DNA from: Streptomyces xantholiticus
GTDB taxonomy: Bacteria > Actinomycetota > Actinomycetes > Streptomycetales > Streptomycetaceae
NCBI RefSeq assembly: GCF_014651015.1
Contig: NZ_BMWB01000017.1
Coordinates: 62,001-126,000, forward strand
Direction of reading: 5' to 3'
DNA: 64,000 nucleotides
This document shows, piece by piece, positions 11,180 through 19,078 of the stretch (the stretch's first letter is position 1; the number at the start of each line of letters is the position of its first letter). Position numbers and translations under genes: made by a program. The notes under the pieces are model-generated. The model was not told the DNA's origin. It did no database searches and was given only the letters and a program-made list of their open reading frames with translations.

Positions 11180-11870
11180 TCACGCTCGCGCCTGGCTGCT
11201 CGGCATGAGGTGCGTGTATGTGCGCAGGGTGAAGCCTGGATCGTAGTGCCCGAGGTACTCCGCGAGCGCCTTGATGCTCTCTCTCCTGCGTCCAGCAGGA
11301 CCGAGGCGTAGAAGTGGCGAAGGGCATGCATCCCGTGCTCGCGGGAGGGCACGAAGCGCTTCTCCCCCGGCTCTCGATCCGGGATGACGCCGGCCTCCAC
11401 GAGGGCGGGCTTCCATACACGCATGTTGAAGTAGTTCCGGTTCACCGGCTTGCGCTCCCGCGAATAGAAGAGCAGCGATGCCTTGACCGGCGGGCCGTCC
11501 GGCGTCTTCCAAGGCAGGGCGAGTTCGGGGGGAGGACGCTCCGTGATGTGTTCGGCAAGTGCGAACGCCACAGCATCGGGCAGGGGCACGTCCCGCAGCT
11601 TTCCGCCCTTGGGTGGAGCGAACACCAGCTGCGCCTTGACCAACTTCACCTGGCGGACTATGTGCACCACTCCGTTGAGGAAGTCCACCTCGGCGACAGC
11701 CAGGCCGAAGACCTCCCCTTGCCGCAGTCCACATCCGGCGCCCAGGATCGGCTCGCGGCGGCCGAACGGAAGTCGCCCGGCAAGGGTTCCGAACGATGAT
11801 GCCGTCGTTCGGTGCGGTCTCTCTGCGGTCGGCGCGAGACGGACCACCTCGCCACGACCGTCCAGATGAT
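11180..11870 (-). pseudogene. Broken tyrosine recombinase (phage/ICE-type integrase), C-terminal part
   Basis: Remnant of a site-specific integrase. The N-terminal trace IIVRNPCRATSVRPP is followed, after lost sequence and a frame change, by the catalytic domain GAGCGLRQGEVFGL (first Arg), FAPPKGGKLRDVPLP (beta hairpin) and HALRHFYAS (HxxR). A further frame break near 11285, fitting a four-base GAGA expansion in a GAGAGAGA run, separates this from EYLGHYDPGFTLRTYTHLMP with the catalytic Tyr, ending at the TGA at 11180. The SAM-like core-binding N-domain is missing; the adjacent exonuclease gene begins where it would be. No att site or tRNA is recognisable nearby. It shows that an integrative element once entered here. 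Confidence 0.8.
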
Positions 11871-11925
11871 GACAAATCGTCATGCAGGTTGAAGGAGGGC
11901 TGCATATCAGCTCATCCTTGCCACC

Positions 11926-13835
11926 GTGAGCCTTGTCTCCACCTCCTTGGACGTGCCCTTCATGGGCGACTACGCCTACGACTGGGCCCTGGTCGATGTG
12001 GAGACCTCGGGGCTCATAGCTCGGCGAGACCGCGTACTGTCCGTAGCGGTGATCACGATCGGTCCGGACGGCGAGCAGACCGGGGAATTCTCGACCCTGC
12101 TCAATCCGGGGTGCGATCCGGGGCCGGTGGAGGTGCACGGGCTGACCGTCGAGCGACTGCATGGGGCGCCGACCTTCGACCAGGTCGCCGGGCGGATCGG
12201 AGCGATGCTCCAGGACCGGGTCCTGGTCGCCCACAACGCCCAGTTCGACTACGACTTCCTGGCCTACGAGTTCGCCCGTGCGCGGATGTGGCTGCCGGTG
12301 TCGCAGCGGCTGTGCACACTGGCGCTGAATCGCCAGGTGGATCCGCTGACGGACGACATGAAGCTCGGCACCCTCGCCGCCCATTACGGCGTCCCCCAGC
12401 AGCGTGCTCACGATGCGCTGGACGACACCCGTGTGCTGGCCGGGATCCTGTGGGCATCACTGCGCGAGGCAGCGCGGCTCGATCTGCCCCTACCGCTGGT
12501 GACCTGCCCGCCCCGGGCAGAGTCCCAGTTCACGCCGAAGCCGCCGAAAACTCCCTGCGCGTACCGCAATCCGGGACGGCTGTCTCCCGGCGGGCCTCTC
12601 CTGCAGGGGATGAAGGTTGCGATCACCGGTGAGACCGCCCATGCCCGAGCGGAGCTGGTCGGGCGGGCGGTTGCCACTGGGCTGAACATGATGACTTCCG
12701 TAAGCCGGCACACCAGCGTCCTGGTCACCAATGAACCTGCGTCCGATTCCGCGAAGGCGCGACGCGCGCTCGCCGAAGGCGTGCCGGTCATCGACGAGCA
12801 CACCTTCCTAAGGCTGTTGGCCGACGTACGGCCGGGGACAGCGCATGAGGCGACGGCCCTCGCTGTCGTACCAGTGGCTGAGCCGGAAGCAGAACCCATC
12901 GTCGGGCCCGTGGAGCCGGTGCCGACCACAGCCGGTGCCGCACCCGTTCCGGAAGCAGCAACCCTCCGTACAGCCGCCCCCGATGTGCCAGTACCCGCTC
13001 CGCGCCAAGCGGAGCCCTCCGTCGGCACCTTGGACAAGCCGCTGGCGGGGCGACGCGTGCTGGTGCTCGGTGGTGCCCATGCCGATGCCGCGGCGACTCG
13101 TACCCGCATCGTCGGGCTGGGCGGGTCAGCTGCGGTCAACCTGTCCTCCAGCGTCACCGACGTCGTGCTCCTGCCGGGAGGGGAGGGTGACCGGCGCATG
13201 AGCCGCATCACCGCCCTCGGGCTCCCCGTGCACGACCTCCACTGGCTCACCGCTCCGACCGCCGCTTCCCCGGCAGAGGCGGCTCTCCGGCTTCAGCAGC
13301 CGCGCGTAATGCCGAGAGGCGGGGTCATCGACCTGCCCATGCCGCACGGCAGACCCGCGCCAGAGTGGTATGTCACCGCCGGCTGGGCCCCGCAGTCCGG
13401 CTACGAAATCGACGTCGTCGCCTTCCTCCTCGACGAGGACGAACAGGTCACCTTCGACGGAGACTTCATCTTCTACGGAGCTCCGGAGAGCCCGGCCGGG
13501 ACTGTGCGGCTGCTGACCGGCGGCCCGGCCGAACAGACCATCGCCCTCGACCTGGCTTCCCTGCCGCCCGCGACGCACAAGGTCGTCGTCGCTGCGGCCA
13601 TCGACGGCGCCGCCACCTTCGGGGCGGTCGGGGCGATCCAGATCGGCGCGGCTCCCGGCAGCAGCGGGGCCCTCTCGCCCGGGCCACCCTGGATGCCGCC
13701 ACCACCGAGCGCACCATGCTGCTCGCGGAGATCTACCGCAGAGGTCCGGTCTGGCGCCTACGCGCCGTCGGCCAGGGCTACGACCACGGCCTCGATGTAC
13801 TGGTACGCGGATACGGGGTCGACATCGCCGAGTGA
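11926..13835 (+). pseudogene. DEDDh exonuclease - BRCT - TerD fusion with a frameshift near 13670
   Basis: A three-part protein. Residues about 17-185 are a DnaQ/epsilon-like 3'-5' exonuclease (DWALVDVETSGL, HNAQFDYDFL, RAHDALDDTR carry the DEDDh residues). Residues about 226-295 form a BRCT domain (LLQGMKVAITGETAHARAEL) and a second degenerate BRCT-like unit follows near 370-440. The C-terminus is a TerD-type domain (GYEIDVVAFLLDEDEQVTFD), the calcium-binding fold of tellurite/stress systems. At GGGGCCCTCTCGCC, one C appears to be missing. The TerD end (LARATLDAATTERTMLLAEI) continues in the neighbouring frame to the TGA at 13835; unrepaired, translation runs on to 14022. The GTG at 11926 or the ATG at 11962 may be the start; neither has a good ribosome site. 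One base may be a sequencing error. Confidence 0.82.
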
Positions 13836-13945
13836 ACGACGGTGCCAGAGGCAGAGGTCTGCGCAATCACCTGAGTCTGGGTCAAGCCCGGCGACGTGGT
13901 GCCGCCCGACAATGTGCTGTTCGAGGCCAGAGCCGCCGACCCTTG
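13836..13945 (+). other. Short coding remnant between TerD gene and IS element
   Basis: One frame reads VPEAEVCAIT, a TGA, then VWVKPGDVVPPDNVLFEARA before running into the IS end. VKPGDVV..D.VLFE is reminiscent of biotin/lipoyl-like hairpins, but the in-frame stop and the absence of a start argue for debris. The function is not assignable. Confidence 0.25.
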
Positions 13946-14897
13946 GAGCGTGTCCGATGGGTCATGTGACCGGCGATTGGCGAGATCGTTCCGGCTGGTG
14001 TGGGGCGGGGCGATCTTACTGACGCGCAGTGGGCTCGGTTGGAGCCGCACCTTCCGAAGAACGTGGGACGGGGCGGGCGGTGGAAGTGTCATCGCAAGGT
14101 GATCAACGGCATTCTCTTCCGCCAGCGCACCGGCATCCCCTGGCGCGACCTGCCGACCCGCTTCGGAAAGTGGAAGACCTGCCACGACCGGCATCGGCGC
14201 TGGTCGGCGGACGGCACCTGGGAGAACGTGCTGCGTGCCGTCCAGACCGACGCCGACGCCGAGGAACGTATCGACTGGAGCATGGTCGGCATTGACTCGA
14301 CGACCTGCCGGGCCCACCAGCATGCCGCCGGGGCTCGAAGGCGTCCGCCGCGAATTCCAAGGAAACGGATCCTGCCCGCTCAGCATCGCCCCGACGAGGC
14401 TCTCAGCCGGTCCAGGGGAGGTCTGACCACGAAAATTCATCTCGCCGCAGACGGCGGCTGTCGGCCCCTGGCGGTGCTGATAACGCCAGGGCAGGGGGGC
14501 GACGCACCTCAGTTGATCCCGGTCCTTGAGCGCGTTCGCGTACGACGGCCGGGTGGCGGTCACCGCGCACCCGGCCTGATCACCTCAGCGGCGGCAAGGC
14601 GTACTCATCCCGTCGTAACCGCCGGTATCTTCGCAGGCGCCGGATCAAGCACACCATCCCCGAACCGAGGAACCAGCGGGCCAACAGGCAGCACCGTGGC
14701 AGCCGGGGCGGTCGGCCCACCGGCTTCGACAAGTCGCTCTACAAGCGCAGGAATGAGGTCGAGCGAACGATCAACGCCCTCAAGGGCTTCCGTGCCGTCG
14801 CCACCCGATTCGATAAGAGGGCATACATCTTCCACGGCACCGTGACCGTCGCAGCCATTCGCCTCTGGCTGCGCTCATGACCAGCCGAACAGCCCTA
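13946..14897 (+). mobile_element. IS5-family (IS427-like) insertion sequence, inactive
   Basis: About 950 bases bounded by imperfect inverted ends that share TGT.CG...GGTCATG (left 13946-13966, right 14876-14896 inverted; about 13 of 21 positions agree). It encodes one transposase reading the same way. Target duplications could not be defined. It inserted between the exonuclease-TerD gene and the TipA-like gene. Confidence 0.65.
14000..14880 (+). pseudogene. IS5-family transposase, frameshifted and missing a catalytic Asp
   Basis: DDE transposase of the IS5 family. MGRGDLTDAQWARLEPHLP and GIPWRDLPTRFGKWKT are the typical N-terminal segments; the first catalytic Asp is in VGIDSTTCRAHQHAAG, and GGLTTKIHLAADG follows. 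Near 14560 the frame is lost by an apparent one-base deletion. The remainder (KAYSSRRNRRYLRRRRIKHT, then RNEVERTINALKGFRAVATR with the catalytic Glu) continues in another frame to the TGA at 14878-14880. The second Asp, expected in SGDKAYSS, is Gly here (SGGKAYSS). IS427-group elements can use programmed frameshifting, but the position is unusual and the Asp loss points to a dead copy. Confidence 0.75.
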
Positions 14898-14909
14898 AGG
14901 CGCGTGCGG

Positions 14910-15674
14910 TCAGCTCAGCCGGGCATCGGCGTACACGGCCATCGCATCGCGCTGGTAGACGGCGAGACCGTCGGCGATCTTGTCGAAGTTGGCCCGCATC
15001 TGCGGGTCGTCGACATAGGTCTGGCCCACTCCCTTGTACGCGGCCGCGGTCGGGGTCCAGAACCGGCAGATGCCCTGGTAGTTGGCGTCCACCTCGGCCT
15101 GTACCGCAGGGTCGGATACCGGCGTGCCGGCCACCATGAACTCCGCCATACGGATCATCTGCGCCGTCACCTCACGCTGCCAGCGCTCCGTGTCCTCGGA
15201 GGTCATCGCCTCGACGGCCTGCCGGGACTGCTCCCACGCCTGCGGCCACCGCTCCCGTACCTCGGCCTCGGCCTCGGAGGGGTCCTGGAACCCCTCGAAC
15301 AGGTCCTCCGGCTTGTTGATCTTCGTCATATGGCCCTTGCCCTTACTTTCTTCCAGTTCGGCGATGGTGCGGCCGACCGTACGGGCTAGCGTCTCCAACC
15401 GGTCCCGTTCCGCGAGCAGCCGTTGGTGGTGCTCACGGAGCACGGCCAACTGGTCGAGCTGGCTGTCCAGGACCGCCTGGATCTCGCGCAGGCCCAGGTC
15501 CAGCTCCCGCATCAGCAGGATCTGCTGCAACCGCAGCAGATCGGCCTCCTCGTAGTAGCGGTGCCCGTTGCTCCCGATCCATGCGGGCGGCAGCAGGCCG
15601 ATCTCGTCGTAATGCCGCAGCGTCCGCGATGTCACCTTGGACATCCGCGCCACCTCCGCGATCGACCAGGCCAT
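14910..15674 (-). CDS. TipA-like MerR-family regulator with TipAS drug-binding domain
   Basis: MerR activator with a C-terminal TipAS (all-alpha) ligand-binding domain, as in thiostrepton-induced TipA. From ATG 15674 it is 254 residues, nearly the same as TipAL. The HTH (IAEVARMSKVTSRTLRHYDE) and coiled-coil linker occupy residues 1-112; TipAS begins at Met116. That Met is preceded by AAGGG at good spacing, so a short TipAS-like form could be translated from 15329, as in the archetype. The thiopeptide-attaching Cys region of TipAS (TCLGEMY) is here YKGVGQTY without Cys, so covalent thiopeptide capture is doubtful and another ligand is likely. A MerR-type promoter lies directly upstream, implying autoregulation. 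Confidence 0.88.
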   Translation of the reverse strand: MAWSIAEVARMSKVTSRTLRHYDEIGLLPPAWIGSNGHRYYEEADLLRLQQILLMRELDLGLREIQAVLDSQLDQLAVLREHHQRLLAERDRLETLARTVGRTIAELEESKGKGHMTKINKPEDLFEGFQDPSEAEAEVRERWPQAWEQSRQAVEAMTSEDTERWQREVTAQMIRMAEFMVAGTPVSDPAVQAEVDANYQGICRFWTPTAAAYKGVGQTYVDDPQMRANFDKIADGLAVYQRDAMAVYADARLS

Positions 15675-15720
15675 TGCTGGTGCCTCCCTCGCCGGGCCGG
15701 TCTCTCCGGCCACACACATG

Positions 15721-15751
15721 ACCGTAGAAGTTGCCGCAACGGAAAGCGCAA
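15721..15751 (-). promoter_or_regulatory. MerR-type promoter with 19-base spacer upstream of the TipA-like gene
   Basis: On the minus strand TTGCGC and TACGGT are separated by 19 bases, the overlong spacer characteristic of MerR-activated promoters. The spacer contains the dyad GTTGCGGCAAC. The -10 box ends 47 bases before the ATG. Confidence 0.6.
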
Positions 15752-16230
15752 GCCCGAAGCCCTGTTAGACAGACACCAGGGCCTGACCCGTCGGACAGGC
15801 CCTAACCGCCGACTGCTGCACGAAGGGTCGGCGGCGGTCGGTGGACCATACGCGGACAGGAAGAAGCAAGTCGACGCTCTAGGATCCTCTGACCTGCGAG
15901 AACGCCATAAAGGCAGCCGCCCTCCGGTACCGTGTTTCGGTCTGCCGACGCCGCCCCCGTTCACGGAGGAGCCGGCAAGCGGTATAGACCGACCTCTGGG
16001 TCCGGCGGGCCATCCATGCCTAGATCTCGACGCATCGTCTCGCGGAGGTTGGCGTTCGTGCGCCAGAGCGCTGCGTCGCCAGCGGATCCGCTCAGCGATC
16101 GAGGCAGAACTCACGCATCCGTGAGCCAGCACGCGGTGTGCGGCGGCACCCGTGAGACCGAGTCGCCGGCCTCCGGTTTCTCGCGGGTGCAGAAGTGGCC
16201 CAGGGCGTCGAAGCCGTCTCCCCCTTGCTG
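15752..16230. other. Intergenic stretch without a supportable gene
   Basis: About 480 bases between the TipA-like promoter and the esterase stop. Open frames exist on both strands but show no recognisable domain, start context or consistent codon bias. It contains the inverted repeat AGGGCCTG/CAGGCCCT at 15778-15803 (10-base loop), which could be a terminator or an old IS end. The composition looks like decayed sequence. Confidence 0.5.
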
Positions 16231-17205
16231 TCAGGCGGCATGAAGGGCGCTGCGCAGGGTGCCGACGGCCATCGTGATGGCGGCCTCGGCGGCGTGCGTC
16301 TCGCGCAGGGCGTTGAGCATCACGAAGTCGTGGATGATGCCCTGGAACCGGACCGCGGTGACCGCGACGCCCGCCTCGCGGAGCTTGTTGGCGTACGCCT
16401 CGCCCTCGTCGCGCAGCACGTCGGCCTCACCGGTGATCACCAGGGCCGGGGGCAGACCCGCGAGCTGCTCGGTGGTGGCGCGCAGCGGGGACGCGGTGAT
16501 GCGGGCCCGCTCGGCCTCGTCCGTCGTGTACTGGTCCCAGAACCACTGCATGCCGTCGCGGCGCAGGAAGTAGCCTTCCGCGAACCGGTGGTAGGAGCCG
16601 GTGTCGAAGCTCGCGTCGGTGACCGGGTAGAACAGCACCTGCTGCACCAGCGGGAGGCCGCCGCGCTCCTTGGCCATCAGGGTCAGCGCGGCGGCCATGT
16701 TGCCGCCGACGGAGTCCCCGGCCACCGCCAGCCGTGAGCCGTCCAGCCCCTTGGACACGCCCTCTTCCACGACCCACCGGGCGACGGCGTAGCTCTGCTC
16801 GATGGCGACCGGGTAGCGGGCCTCGGGCGACAGGTCGTACTCGGGGAAGACCACGGCGGCACCCGCGCCGACGGCGAGTTCGCGCACCAGGCGGTCGTGG
16901 GTGTGGGCGTTGCCGAACACCCAGCCGGCGCCGTGGATGTAGAGGACGACCGGCAGAGGCCCCTCGACGCCCGCGGGCCTGACGATGCGAGCGCGGACGC
17001 TGCCCGTGGGTCCCCCCAGGACTGTGATCCACTCGTCGTCCGCCGCGGGTTTGTCGATCTCGCCGGACTGCACCTCGTCGACGGCCTTGCGCCCTTCCAC
17101 CGGAGGCAGGTCGAACAGGTAGGGCACATGGGCGGTCGCCTCCGCGAAGGCGGCTGCCGCTGGCTCCAGCACCGGCGCAGCAGGCTCGACGGCATCGGAC
17201 AACAT
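16231..17205 (-). CDS. Alpha/beta hydrolase of the HSL-type esterase family
   Basis: Cytoplasmic carboxylesterase-like enzyme, 324 residues, of the hormone-sensitive-lipase group. The oxyanion motif is YIHGAGW (the family usually has HGGG). The nucleophile is Ser in VAGDSVGGNMA, the acid Asp is in ITGEADVLRDEGE and the base His is in GIIHDFVMLNAL. An N-terminal cap region of about 85 residues precedes the fold. AGGAG lies six bases before the ATG, fixing the start. The neighbours are decayed DNA on both sides, so no pathway can be deduced. The substrate is unknown; short-chain acyl esters are usual for the family. Confidence 0.88.
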   Translation of the reverse strand: MLSDAVEPAAPVLEPAAAAFAEATAHVPYLFDLPPVEGRKAVDEVQSGEIDKPAADDEWITVLGGPTGSVRARIVRPAGVEGPLPVVLYIHGAGWVFGNAHTHDRLVRELAVGAGAAVVFPEYDLSPEARYPVAIEQSYAVARWVVEEGVSKGLDGSRLAVAGDSVGGNMAAALTLMAKERGGLPLVQQVLFYPVTDASFDTGSYHRFAEGYFLRRDGMQWFWDQYTTDEAERARITASPLRATTEQLAGLPPALVITGEADVLRDEGEAYANKLREAGVAVTAVRFQGIIHDFVMLNALRETHAAEAAITMAVGTLRSALHAA

Positions 17206-17520
17206 GTGAATCTCCTGGAATGTTCACGGGGACGCCGGTCCTTCCGGCGATACGGCCAGGATCCGCGAAGGGCGTTCCTGAGCCGTTGTTCGCCACGCCA
17301 GGACCGCCGGGCGCGCGGAACTGCCCACGCCGCCGCGGAAAAGACCGCCTCCTCGGCGGTCTCGTACGAAGCGTCTACGAGGGACGGGCCGACGTCGCTC
17401 ACGGCCTGCTGGGCCCCGCCCTGCCCTGGGCCGGGAAGCTGCGCCAGGACGTCCCACGCACCGCGGCCGCAGATCCGGCCGGCACCGAGATCACCATCGG
17501 CACCTTCACCGACCGCGCCG

Positions 17521-17575
17521 AGCTTGTCGAGGGCGGTGGTCGGCTCGTCGGCGACGATCAGGTCCGGCTCGTTGT
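17521..17575 (-). pseudogene. Walker B fragment of an ABC transporter ATPase
   Basis: Minus-strand translation gives NEPDLIVADEPTTALDK, nearly identical to the Walker B segment of oligopeptide/MacB-type ABC ATPases. Nothing else of the domain is recognisable, so it is a gene relic. Confidence 0.6.
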
Positions 17576-17610
17576 GACGGCGTACTGTCAGGCCGCCGCG
17601 GCATCCGTGG

Positions 17611-17640
17611 CGGCCTGCGGGTCGAGTGACCCGCAGGCCG
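17611..17640. terminator. Hairpin terminator downstream of the DUF6766 operon
   Basis: CGGCCTGCGGGTC pairs with GACCCGCAGGCCG over a GAGT loop (13-base-pair stem), 77 bases beyond the DUF6766 stop. A weaker GGCCGCC/GGCGGCC stem adjoins at 17591-17615. Confidence 0.7.
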
Positions 17641-17716
17641 GCGCCCGCACCTCGCGCCGGGCGGGGCCGGGACGGGACCCGGAAGGGACCGACAGGGTCC
17701 GGCGGTCGAGCGCCGG

Positions 17717-18433
17717 TCAGCCTTCGACGCCGGTGTCGCCGTGGCCGGCTCCGACGGGTTTGGACTCCGGAGAGCCGCGTTGGCGCAGATAGATGGAGAG
17801 AATCACCATGGAGCCGATGGCGAGCAGTTCGGACTGCCAGTTCTGCAGTGTCCGGTTCCAGAAGTCGGAGGAGAGCAGGTACTCGGCCCAGCTGGTGGGT
17901 GCCTGCAGTTGCCGCAACTGCTGTTCGTTGTAGGCGGCGGTGCCGGTGATGGACTGGGCGAGCCAGGACAGCAGGAAGATCAGGCCCATCGCCAGGCCGA
18001 GTGAGCGGGCGTAGGCGCCCTGACGCCAGCCGCGGTCCGCCGCCCAGCTGGGCGAGTCCTCCCTGGCGTGCTCGCCGACCATCTGGTCCTCGTCGGATTC
18101 CCTGCCGGCCTTGTGGAGTTCCTTCGACTCCGGGGAGCCACGCTGCACGAGCCACACGGTGGCGAAGATGTAGAGGAAGAACTGGAGGTACTCGGACTGC
18201 CAGTTCTCCATCACGTCGACGCCGAAGTCCGACGAGGTGATGTAGTCGCCGAAACCGACCTGGGCCATACCGTCGCCGAGCAACTGGTTGTTGTAGTCGG
18301 CGTGTCCGGCGAAGGCCTGGGCGACCAGCACGATCAGGAACGCTGTGCCGAAGCCCAGCCCGAGCCCGTTGTCGTGCCAGAACCGTCCGGGCCGGCCGAT
18401 CCTTCCTGATGCCTTGTCGCTACGGGAGGTCAT
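17717..18433 (-). CDS. DUF6766-family membrane protein
   Basis: Integral membrane protein of 238 residues from ATG 18433. It is built as an internal duplication: each half has a helix pair with the pattern ..YN.Q.......YL.SSDF....NWQSE followed by a hydrophobic helix and RGSPESK (QRGSPESKELHK and RQRGSPESKPVG). The repeated NWQSE-(L/Y)L and RGSPESK blocks define the family. No enzymatic motif is visible and no function is known to me. The start overlaps the stop of a 27-codon membrane miniprotein (ATGA), and a lipoprotein gene lies just upstream, so the three are co-transcribed. Confidence 0.8.
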   Translation of the reverse strand: MTSRSDKASGRIGRPGRFWHDNGLGLGFGTAFLIVLVAQAFAGHADYNNQLLGDGMAQVGFGDYITSSDFGVDVMENWQSEYLQFFLYIFATVWLVQRGSPESKELHKAGRESDEDQMVGEHAREDSPSWAADRGWRQGAYARSLGLAMGLIFLLSWLAQSITGTAAYNEQQLRQLQAPTSWAEYLLSSDFWNRTLQNWQSELLAIGSMVILSIYLRQRGSPESKPVGAGHGDTGVEG

Positions 18434-18513
18434 CGCTGCATCAGCCCCAGTGCCGAGAAGTACGCCACTCCGCCGAAGATCACCAGCAGGGTCACGATGA
18501 ACAGGACTCTCAT
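18430..18513 (-). CDS. 27-residue single-helix membrane miniprotein
   Basis: A very short gene encoding MRVLFIVTLLVI, then a glycine turn, then aromatic/small residues and the end LGLMQR: one transmembrane helix with a positive N-terminus. It starts 6 bases after the lipoprotein stop and its TGA overlaps the DUF6766 ATG as ATGA, strong evidence for translational coupling. AAAGGTGGGTGA upstream offers a ribosome site. A partner or assembly role for the DUF6766 protein is inferred from the coupling only. Confidence 0.7.
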   Translation of the reverse strand: MRVLFIVTLLVIFGGVAYFSALGLMQR

Positions 18514-18519
18514 CAGCCG

Positions 18520-18927
18520 TCACCCACCTTTGATCTCGCACTGGTAGGGCTGCTCGGGCTGCGGTGTGCAGCCCGCCGCCATGACCTTCCAGCCGGCGGG
18601 GAACAGCGACAGGAACAAGGTGTCCTCTGCCAGGACGGCGCGCACCTGCCGGCCGTAGACGTCGACATGGACGACGCGCCCTCCGTCGGGCACCTTCTCC
18701 TGGCTCATGCCCTGCTCACACGGGCTGCCCGTGGACTGTTCGACTTCCTGCCGGGTGACGTCCGCCAGTGCGCGGCACACCTCGGCGTACTGCCCTGACG
18801 CCAGCGCCTGTTCGAAGCGCTCGGTCGCCGCGGTGGCCGCGTCGCGGCGCTCGGACACCGCACCACAGCCGCTGACCATGACGACAGCCACCACCGCCGC
18901 CACCCTGCCGCACCATCGTGGGAGCAC
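18520..18927 (-). CDS. Small lipoprotein of unknown function
   Basis: 135-residue exported lipoprotein. GTG 18927 is chosen because GAGGTG lies just upstream and the product then begins with a short basic region, a hydrophobic stretch AAVVAVVMV and the lipobox VSGC. The mature part has a helical segment (ERFEQALASGQYAEVCRALAD), as in proteins that accumulate a small Cys-rich extracytoplasmic fold, and further cysteines (SPCEQG, AAGCTP, YQCEIK) suggest two disulfides. It heads the operon with the miniprotein and the DUF6766 protein. The function is unknown. Confidence 0.72.
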   Translation of the reverse strand: MLPRWCGRVAAVVAVVMVSGCGAVSERRDAATAATERFEQALASGQYAEVCRALADVTRQEVEQSTGSPCEQGMSQEKVPDGGRVVHVDVYGRQVRAVLAEDTLFLSLFPAGWKVMAAGCTPQPEQPYQCEIKGG

Positions 18928-19078
18928 AGCACCACCTCGTTCACCGGCTTCGATGCCCTCACCTGTACCGGTCGGTTGCAAGCCGTTACCCCCTGCATCC
19001 TCCCGCCACCCCGACGGTCCTCCGATCGGCCCAGCACCCGCCGACCGCACCGACTGCCGCAAAGGCCCGGTCCATCGG

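Larger units (their letters stand above)
17206..17716. other. Decayed intergenic stretch with an ABC-transporter fragment
   Basis: About 510 bases with no intact gene. At about 17521-17575 on the minus strand it encodes NEPDLIVADEPTTALDK, the Walker B/D-loop region of an ABC transporter ATPase (peptide or MacB type), without Walker A or signature motif in frame. The rest of that frame has no recognisable homology. A strong hairpin at 17611-17640 lies between this and the next operon. Confidence 0.55.

Noticed and set aside
11084..11925. tRNA attachment site next to the broken integrase
   Set aside because: No cloverleaf or tRNA 3' end could be found in the flanking sequence on either strand.
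14000..14880. Programmed frameshift transposase as in IS427-group elements
   Set aside because: The break is late in the protein rather than at the usual A/B junction and the second catalytic Asp is Gly, so a dead copy is more likely.
15632..16132. Possible transposase or other gene on the minus strand upstream of the TipA-like gene
   Set aside because: Open frame only; no domain, no start context, and inconsistent codon use. Treated as decayed intergenic DNA.
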